A DNA stretch of 30,742 bases from Bacteroidota bacterium (GTDB taxonomy: Bacteria > Bacteroidota > Bacteroidia > Flavobacteriales > Crocinitomicaceae). Below the pieces are notes generated by a model, which was not told the DNA's origin, made no database searches, and saw nothing but the letters and a program-made list of their open reading frames with translations. The translations under genes were made by a program, and so were the position numbers. Position 1 is the stretch's first letter, and every line of letters starts with the position of its first letter. The stretch lies in contig JAKQEZ010000178.1 in assembly GCA_029558435.1 (NCBI GenBank), positions 1 to 30,742 of the forward strand, given 5' to 3'. Below are positions 24,777 to 30,742 of the stretch, piece after piece.

Positions 24777-27542
24777 ATGAAAATCAATCCGTTGTCCTTT
24801 TGCAATTTAATTGTTTTTTTATTGCTGATTTTCATTAGTCAACCTACTCTATCTCAAAATATTCACATCAAAGGTTCTGTTATAGATACCAATTCTACAA
24901 CTGGAATTGCCAATGCAAAAGCAATTTTAATTCGTCTGAAAGATTCGGTAATTGTTGCGCACCAAACAACGGATAAAGACGGACAATTTGAGTTTTCAAA
25001 CATTACTGTAGATACTTTTCGAATGATCATTGAGCATTTTAAGTATGAAACACGTGATTTTTACTTTTTTGCCAATGAAAACAATTCCGAATTTAAGCTC
25101 AACAATATGGTTTTGTTTGAGCGCGGAAAGAAAATTGATGAAGTAACCATTTTTGCCTATAAAGACCCTGTTCATTTTAAAGGTGATACGTTGGTATATA
25201 TTGCCGATTCATTCAAAACCCGCCCCAATGCTGTTGTGGAAGATTTGCTTAAAAAGCTACCTGGAATTACAGTTGAAAAAAATGGCACCATCAAAAGTCA
25301 AGGTAAAGACATTTCGAGGATTTATGTGGACGGCGATGAGTTTTTTGGCTCTGATGCTACCTTGGCAACCAAAAATTTAGCGGCTAACAGTGTGGAACGT
25401 GTGCAAGTGTATGAAACCCACCTACCCGACGCTTCTTCTACAGATGAAAAAGTTAAAGTTTTGAATTTAGAACTCAAAGATGCTGCTAAAAAAGGATATT
25501 TTGGCAAAGTGGCATTTGGTACTGATTTCATGAACTATTTTGAGGGACAAGCATTGTTCAATAAATTTAGCAAGGACCATAAAATTGCTGCTTTTTTCCT
25601 TTCCACCAATACAACACGTTCCACCTTGAGTTGGAGTGATGCAAATGAATACGGAGTTAAAAGTGGTGAACGTTATAATTACAATGCAGAAACCGATAGT
25701 TGGGAAGCAAATGATAATTTCATTTCCACCGACGATGGCTTTCCTCTTAGCTTTAAAACTGGTTTGTTTTATTCTGGGCAAGTAAACGAAAAACTAAAAA
25801 TAACAGCCAATTATGCCTACAGTGATTTTAGAAAAAAAACATACAACACCAATAAAACACAGTATTTTTTAAGTGACACTTCTTATTCAAATAATTCGGA
25901 AAGCACTGCCAATCTTCGTTTTATGGGTCACGAAGCGAATCTACTTTTTAGCTATAAAATAGATTCTACTCAAACCATTAAAATTCACCCACAATTTACT
26001 TTTTCTAACCGCAATAACCTGCAAAATGATATATCAGGCTATTATAACAGCCAAGGAGCATCTACCCGAAATTCTACAAACATTAGTAATTCAAACAGTC
26101 AAGCAACCAACATTAAAGCGTTGATAGATTACACCAAAAAATTTAAGAAGGATAAGCGTGAGTTCCGCATTTTCAACAACTTTATTTACGATGTATCGGG
26201 CATTAAATCCAATCAACAATACAGTGACTATTTTACGCAAACCAATTTGTATGAGAATGAAATAGACCAACAATACAAATCCGATCGTTCTATAATTTCT
26301 AACATCCTATCAGCTTCCTACACCGAACCGTTGACTAAAAAATGGCGTATTGTATTTAATTATGAATTGTTTACCACTACCAATCAACAAATAAAAAACA
26401 ATTACAACAATAACAATGGCAATTACGATCAATTAGATTCAATAACATCTGGTAATTTTAAAAGTATCAAATTGCAAAATAAATTGGGTGCGAGCTTGCA
26501 TTATGACTTTAAAAAACATTCCGTAAAAATCGGATTTACAGCAAGAAACGTGTTGATAGACAATCAAAATTTGTTTGTTCATTCCGTCTTAAAGCAGAAT
26601 AACACTACCGTTTTACCAAGTTTTATGTATAAGTTTAAAATCAGCAAAAACAGCGAGTTTAGAATAAATGCAAATGCCAATTCTTCGTTGCCTGATATTA
26701 ATTTTTTACAACCTATAGCAAATAATGCCAATCCCAACAGCATTTTTATAGGAAACACCAATTTAAAACCTTCCTACACAGCTTCTTCTAATATTAGTTA
26801 CAACATTTATAATCCTATGTCGGGAGGATATTTATGGACAGGAGTTAATTCATCTTATGGTTGGAATCAATTAATTTCTACCACTCAATTTGATGCCATC
26901 GGTCGAAGAATAACCAGTTATCTAAATGGTAATACGTTGAATTACCTGAGTGGTTATCTAAATGGCGGAATTCCATTAATTAAGCAAGTTTTATCGTTGG
27001 AGCCCGAAATTAGCTACGTTTACAACAATCGAATTAATTATGTCGATAATCTCAAAAATACACTTGTAGCCCATACCATTGAACCTTCAATAGGAATTAG
27101 CGCCTATTTAGATGTAGTTGACATTAGTTTTGGATTTGATTATGCCTACACATCTAACAAAAACAGCATTAGCTCAAATATGAATTTAGACAACCAAATG
27201 TTTGGTTTAAACGCTGACGTTGGAGTGTATTTAGATTTTGGAATGGAGATTACAACCGATTTTGAATACAAAAACTACCGTAATTTGAGCGATGGCTACA
27301 ATGCAAAACCGTTTATTTGGAACGCTTCCATTAAACAAACATTGGGTAAAAACAAGTCGTGGGAGTTAAAACTACAAGTGTTTGATATTCTAAATCAAAA
27401 CATAAAAATTCAACGTTCTGCTTCATCCAATATGATTATTGATTCCAGAACATCCATCATTTCGCGTTATTTTTTATTCACTTTGGGATATAAATTTAAC
27501 AGCACGTTTAAAAAGAATGCAACACCTAAAAACGAACAATAA
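24777..27542 (+). CDS. outer-membrane beta-barrel protein, TonB-dependent-receptor-like
   Basis: The 921-residue protein has a signal peptide ending about residue 27 (ISQPTLSQ), a carboxypeptidase-regulatory-like beta-sandwich domain (~28-115; KGSVIDTNSTTGIANAKAIL), a plug-like domain (~130-225; VVEDLLKKLPGITVEKNG, then DISRIYVDGDEFFG) and a large barrel (~235-910) of the 'outer membrane beta-barrel family' type (PF14905-like). It differs from classical SusC-type receptors and shows no clear TonB box. The ligand is unknown. It ends one base before the ATG of the GLPGLI gene; this pairing recurs in Bacteroidota, so a shared function with the GLPGLI protein is likely. Confidence 0.88.
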   Translation: MKINPLSFCNLIVFLLLIFISQPTLSQNIHIKGSVIDTNSTTGIANAKAILIRLKDSVIVAHQTTDKDGQFEFSNITVDTFRMIIEHFKYETRDFYFFANENNSEFKLNNMVLFERGKKIDEVTIFAYKDPVHFKGDTLVYIADSFKTRPNAVVEDLLKKLPGITVEKNGTIKSQGKDISRIYVDGDEFFGSDATLATKNLAANSVERVQVYETHLPDASSTDEKVKVLNLELKDAAKKGYFGKVAFGTDFMNYFEGQALFNKFSKDHKIAAFFLSTNTTRSTLSWSDANEYGVKSGERYNYNAETDSWEANDNFISTDDGFPLSFKTGLFYSGQVNEKLKITANYAYSDFRKKTYNTNKTQYFLSDTSYSNNSESTANLRFMGHEANLLFSYKIDSTQTIKIHPQFTFSNRNNLQNDISGYYNSQGASTRNSTNISNSNSQATNIKALIDYTKKFKKDKREFRIFNNFIYDVSGIKSNQQYSDYFTQTNLYENEIDQQYKSDRSIISNILSASYTEPLTKKWRIVFNYELFTTTNQQIKNNYNNNNGNYDQLDSITSGNFKSIKLQNKLGASLHYDFKKHSVKIGFTARNVLIDNQNLFVHSVLKQNNTTVLPSFMYKFKISKNSEFRINANANSSLPDINFLQPIANNANPNSIFIGNTNLKPSYTASSNISYNIYNPMSGGYLWTGVNSSYGWNQLISTTQFDAIGRRITSYLNGNTLNYLSGYLNGGIPLIKQVLSLEPEISYVYNNRINYVDNLKNTLVAHTIEPSIGISAYLDVVDISFGFDYAYTSNKNSISSNMNLDNQMFGLNADVGVYLDFGMEITTDFEYKNYRNLSDGYNAKPFIWNASIKQTLGKNKSWELKLQVFDILNQNIKIQRSASSNMIIDSRTSIISRYFLFTLGYKFNSTFKKNATPKNEQ

Positions 27543-27543
27543 C

Positions 27544-28254
27544 ATGAAAAAAGCAATTCTATTCAGTCTATTTCTAGCACCATTTTTTGTGTTTTGTCAA
27601 CTACAAGAAGGAAAAATAATTTTTGAGCGCAAAACCAATTTGTTTAAAAAGTATACCGATAAAAGCACGCAATCCTACATCAAAGAGGAGAATAAATACC
27701 GTACTGAAAAATTTACGTTGTATTTTAATGATTCCATGTCTGTTTTTATTCCAGAAGAAAAATACGAACGCGATCGTCTTGAGTGGACCACCAACAACAA
27801 TACTGTTATTAATTATTTGTGGAGAAACGAAACAAATACCATCTACAGTTTTAATGGAGCTTCTATTTATGTAAAAGATTCATTGATTCAACGCTCGTGG
27901 AAATTTACCGATAAATGGCGAACAATCTGCAACATTGAGTGTATGCAAGCGATGTATGAAGTGGATGATTCAACCCGTATTTATGCTTGGTTTACGTCCA
28001 AAATAACACCCGAAGTTGGACCAGAAAGTTTTTGTCAATTACCTGGAGCCATTTTAGGTTGAGCCTTAGAAGACGGAATGGTTACTTATTTTGCTACTTC
28101 TGTTGAGGAAACAAAATTGGATATGGAAGAAGTTTTGCCTAAGTTTAATTACAAAAAAGCAGCAACACGCAAAGAAATAATCGAAAAAGCAAGAAAAGAT
28201 TTTAAGTTTGAAAAAGAGATAGATAGTTACTTTAAAACAATTTTGATGTGGTAA
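27544..28254 (+). pseudogene. GLPGLI family protein, interrupted by an in-frame TGA
   Basis: The frame opens at the ATG at 27544 with a signal peptide (AILFSLFLAPFFVFCQ), then the GLPGLI body: LQEGKIIFERKTNLFKKY, YTLYFND-like and CNIECMQAMYEVDDSTRIYAWFTSKI, and the name-giving motif as QLPGAILG. A TGA at 28060-28062 follows directly, after 172 codons. The same frame then stays open for 63 codons (ALEDGMVTYFATSVEETKLD... to TILMW) to TAA at 28252-28254, as expected for the family's C-terminus. Homologues usually have Leu at this point, so one base change (TTA or TTG to TGA) explains the break. TGA ends other genes here, so recoding is unlikely. Either a fresh nonsense mutation or a sequence error; a 172-residue truncated product is possible. 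Confidence 0.85.
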
Positions 28255-28463
28255 TCTTTTATTAACACTATTTGCAATTCAAAAGTTACGAAATTCTTGA
28301 AATCTTCCACTAATAAAATTATTCTGACAAAATAATGAAGCGTTATCTTTCTAATTTTCAGTAAAGATTCCAAAATTGGTTATTATTATTTCCAAAAATT
28401 ATTTTTTTAAAACTATTTTTTGTAGTATTTTCGTAGGAAAGTAATAAAATCATCAGTTATTAT

Positions 28464-30650
28464 ATGGAAAACTTGGTAGATGTAGATTTAAAAGGTGCAC
28501 TGAAAAAGTATTTTGGATTTGACCAATTCAAAGGAAAGCAAGAATCTATTGTTACTAACTTATTGGAAGGAAAAAATACGTTTGTAATTATGCCAACGGG
28601 TGGTGGAAAATCGCTCTGTTATCAATTACCTGCATTAATTTCTGAGGGAACTGCAATTGTTGTTTCACCGTTAATTGCTTTGATGAAAAATCAAGTGGAT
28701 GCAATAAGAAATGTGAGTGAAAACGAAGCTGTTGCCCATTTTTTAAATTCATCATTGACCAAAACAGAAATTACACAAGTTAAAGCTGATATTTCAAAAG
28801 GGGTTACAAAACTACTATACGTAGCACCAGAATCGTTGACCAAACAAGAAAATATTGATTTTTTAACTTCAGTCAATATTTCCTTTTTTGCGATTGATGA
28901 GGCACACTGTATTTCTGAATGGGGACACGATTTTCGCCCAGAATACAGAAGATTACGTGAGATTTTTGAATGTATTTCCAATGTTCCAATCATTGCTTTA
29001 ACGGCAACAGCAACACCAAAAGTTCAATACGACATTCAAAAGAATTTGAACATGTTGGATGCGACTGTTTTCAAATCTTCGTTTAACCGTGATAATTTGT
29101 ATTATGAAATCCGACCAAAACGCGATATTGAAAAGCAAATTATTAAATACATTCGTTCCAAAGAAGGAAAAAGTGGTATTATTTATTGCTTGAGTCGTAA
29201 AAAAGTGGAAGAATTAGCCGAGCTATTGCAAGTAAACGGTATTAATGCCCTTCCCTATCACGCTGGTTTAGATGCTAATACTCGTGCAAAACACCAAGAC
29301 ATGTTTTTGATGGAAGACGCCGATGTTATTGTTGCAACAATTGCCTTTGGTATGGGTATTGACAAACCAGATGTGCGTTTTGTAATTCACCACGATATTC
29401 CAAAATCTATTGAAAGTTATTACCAAGAAACTGGTCGCGCTGGTCGAGATGGCGGTGAAGGCGATTGCTTGGCATTTTACCAATACAAAGACATTGAAAA
29501 GTTAGAAAAATTTTTACAAGGAAAACCTGTTGCAGAACAAGAAATTGGCAAGCAATTGTTGTCCGAGATTGTATCTTATGCTGAAACATCTGTATGTCGC
29601 AGAAAGTTTATTTTGTATTATTTTGGTGAAGATTTCAACGAAAGTAATTGTAATTGCAATTGCGACAATTGTAAAAATCCAAAAGAACGATTTGAAGGGA
29701 AGGATTATGTGCTTGACTTATTAAACGTTATTAAAGAATTAGGCGAAGTACAAAAAGCTAAGCACATTTGTTCATTTATTACAGGTAAAGTTACATCGGA
29801 CATTAAATCATACAAGCACGATGCACTTGAAAACTTTGGCATTGGAAAAGAAAAAGATGAACATTTCTGGAATGCTGTTATTCGTCAAACACTTGTTGGT
29901 GGCTTGATTTATAAAGAAATAGAATCGTATGGTGTAGTAAAACTTACTGATAAAGGAAAAGAATTCATTCAAAATCCTACTTCATTTAAGTTAATCAAAG
30001 AGCACGATTATTCAGATGAGGATTCAGAAGATATTATCAATAGTGGCAAAGGAGCTGTTTTAGATGAAGTACTTTATTCTCAACTTACGGATTTAAGAAA
30101 AACTATTTCTAAACAAAAGAATATTCCTCCATTTGTTATTTTCCAAGAACCTTCACTTCGTGATATGTGTTTTCAATATCCCATCACTATTGATGAATTG
30201 ACGAATATTCAAGGGGTTGGCAATGGCAAAGCCGCGAAGTTTGGTGCTCCATTTGTGGCATTAATAAAAGCTTATGTTGAAGAAAATGATATTGAGCGCC
30301 CACAAGATTTGGTTGTTAAATCACTCATCAATAAAAGTGGTTTAAAAGTTCAGTTGATTCAAAACATTGACCGCAAGCTTCCACTCGAAGACATTGGTCG
30401 TTCACAAGGTAAAACAATTGATGAAATAATTGATGAGATTGAAGCTATTGTTGCTTCTGGAACACGTGTCAATATTGATTACTACATTGATGAAATTCTT
30501 GACCCAGAAAACCAAGAAGAAATTTACGATTATTTCAAAGAAGCAGAAACTGATGATTTGATTGAAGCTTACAATGAATTTGATGGTGATTATTCGGAAG
30601 AAGAATTACGCATTATGCGCATTAAATTTATGAGTGAAATGGCCAATTAA
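28464..30650 (+). CDS. recQ: ATP-dependent DNA helicase RecQ
   Basis: RecQ is a 3'-5' DNA helicase in recombination and replication-fork repair. The 728 residues are a full-length, C-terminally extended form. Motifs in order: the Q-motif region YFGFDQFKGKQ, Walker A MPTGGGKS (43-50), DEAH (145-148) within the aromatic-rich loop ISEWGHDFRPEY, TATAT (180-184), and motif VI QETGRAGRDGG (321-331). The zinc site of the RecQ-Ct domain uses C378 and cysteines of CNCNCDNC (396-403). A winged helix follows (~410-510), then an HRDC domain (~530-605, YSQLTDLRKTISKQ to GVGNGKAAKFG), and an acidic C-terminal extension (~615-728) resembling the HTH_40-type tail. It is a single-gene unit. Confidence 0.97.
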   Translation: MENLVDVDLKGALKKYFGFDQFKGKQESIVTNLLEGKNTFVIMPTGGGKSLCYQLPALISEGTAIVVSPLIALMKNQVDAIRNVSENEAVAHFLNSSLTKTEITQVKADISKGVTKLLYVAPESLTKQENIDFLTSVNISFFAIDEAHCISEWGHDFRPEYRRLREIFECISNVPIIALTATATPKVQYDIQKNLNMLDATVFKSSFNRDNLYYEIRPKRDIEKQIIKYIRSKEGKSGIIYCLSRKKVEELAELLQVNGINALPYHAGLDANTRAKHQDMFLMEDADVIVATIAFGMGIDKPDVRFVIHHDIPKSIESYYQETGRAGRDGGEGDCLAFYQYKDIEKLEKFLQGKPVAEQEIGKQLLSEIVSYAETSVCRRKFILYYFGEDFNESNCNCNCDNCKNPKERFEGKDYVLDLLNVIKELGEVQKAKHICSFITGKVTSDIKSYKHDALENFGIGKEKDEHFWNAVIRQTLVGGLIYKEIESYGVVKLTDKGKEFIQNPTSFKLIKEHDYSDEDSEDIINSGKGAVLDEVLYSQLTDLRKTISKQKNIPPFVIFQEPSLRDMCFQYPITIDELTNIQGVGNGKAAKFGAPFVALIKAYVEENDIERPQDLVVKSLINKSGLKVQLIQNIDRKLPLEDIGRSQGKTIDEIIDEIEAIVASGTRVNIDYYIDEILDPENQEEIYDYFKEAETDDLIEAYNEFDGDYSEEELRIMRIKFMSEMAN

Positions 30651-30690
30651 TAGAAACTATTAAAACAAAAAAAAGAGGCAAATCGCCACG

Positions 30691-30720
30691 AATGGTCGGA
30701 AGAAATTCCGGCCATTTTTT
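30691..30720 (+). terminator. intrinsic terminator of recQ
   Basis: An 11-bp stem (AATGGTCGGAA at 30691-30701 with TTCCGGCCATT at 30706-30716, one G-U pair) is capped by a GAAA tetraloop and followed by six T residues. It lies about 40 bases past the recQ stop. Confidence 0.9.
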
Positions 30721-30742
30721 ATGTTTTAAAAAATAGCTTTGG

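Noticed and set aside
27439..27543. An upstream start for the GLPGLI gene within the receptor-like gene
   Set aside because: It would put about 35 residues ahead of a good signal peptide; the ATG at 27544, one base after the upstream stop, fits far better.
28060..28062. TGA recoding (selenocysteine or reassigned stop) in the GLPGLI gene
   Set aside because: No SECIS-like hairpin is evident after the TGA, the family has no Sec/Cys at this point, and other genes in the window (ABC permease, sigma factor) end in TGA.
1..30742. CRISPR arrays, insertion sequences, rRNA and tRNA genes
   Set aside because: I looked for regular direct repeats, transposase motifs and cloverleaf or rRNA sequence and found none.

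Overview
The window looks like chromosomal DNA from a low-GC member of the Bacteroidota, most likely order Flavobacteriales. The evidence is a secreted protein with a type IX secretion C-terminal sorting domain, a GLPGLI-family gene next to an outer-membrane beta-barrel gene, DUF5687 and DUF6089-like proteins, and several upstream regions carrying the Bacteroidota -7 promoter motif TAnnTTTG. Stops are TAA, TAG and TGA, so the genetic code is standard. I cannot name the genus. Gene functions below are from motifs and family recall; no database search was run.

Layout. Bases 1-181 hold the possible tail of an unidentified gene and a strong bidirectional terminator. Bases 206-2559 (minus) are a tyrosine catabolic pair: homogentisate 1,2-dioxygenase, then 4-hydroxyphenylpyruvate dioxygenase. 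Bases 2779-4636 (plus) hold a small lipoprotein cytochrome c, a CaiB-family CoA-transferase and a GNAT acetyltransferase. Bases 4759-6932 (minus) encode a two-gene ABC exporter whose cistrons overlap by ATGA. Bases 7000-8166 (minus) encode a membrane-anchored lytic-transglycosylase-like protein. Bases 8295-10349 (plus) encode a multidomain secreted protein, followed by back-to-back terminators. Bases 10473-16085 (minus) are a complete tripartite RND efflux operon (outer membrane factor, adaptor, pump). Bases 16264-18021 (plus) are lgt and a DUF58 protein.

Bases 18018-20578 (minus) are pyrD, an HMG-CoA lyase and an unknown lipoprotein, tightly packed. Bases 20676-23101 (minus) are an ECF-type sigma factor, a one-pass membrane protein that may be its regulator, and a DUF6089/PorG-like outer-membrane barrel with its own promoter. 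Bases 23102-23623 contain no protein gene but hold the most interesting element: a roughly 170-nt self-complementary region whose minus strand folds into a long interrupted hairpin followed by a T tract, with the architecture of a 6S RNA. Next comes an isolated Bro-N (phage antirepressor-like) gene (23624-24469, minus). Bases 24777-28254 (plus) are an outer-membrane beta-barrel receptor-like gene and a GLPGLI gene interrupted by an in-frame TGA. Bases 28464-30650 (plus) are recQ, ending in a clean terminator.

Most of the window is ordinary housekeeping or envelope content. The points worth a second look are the 6S-like RNA, the TGA-broken GLPGLI gene, the sigma/membrane-protein/PorG-like cluster, the transglycosylase-like protein and the isolated Bro-N gene.
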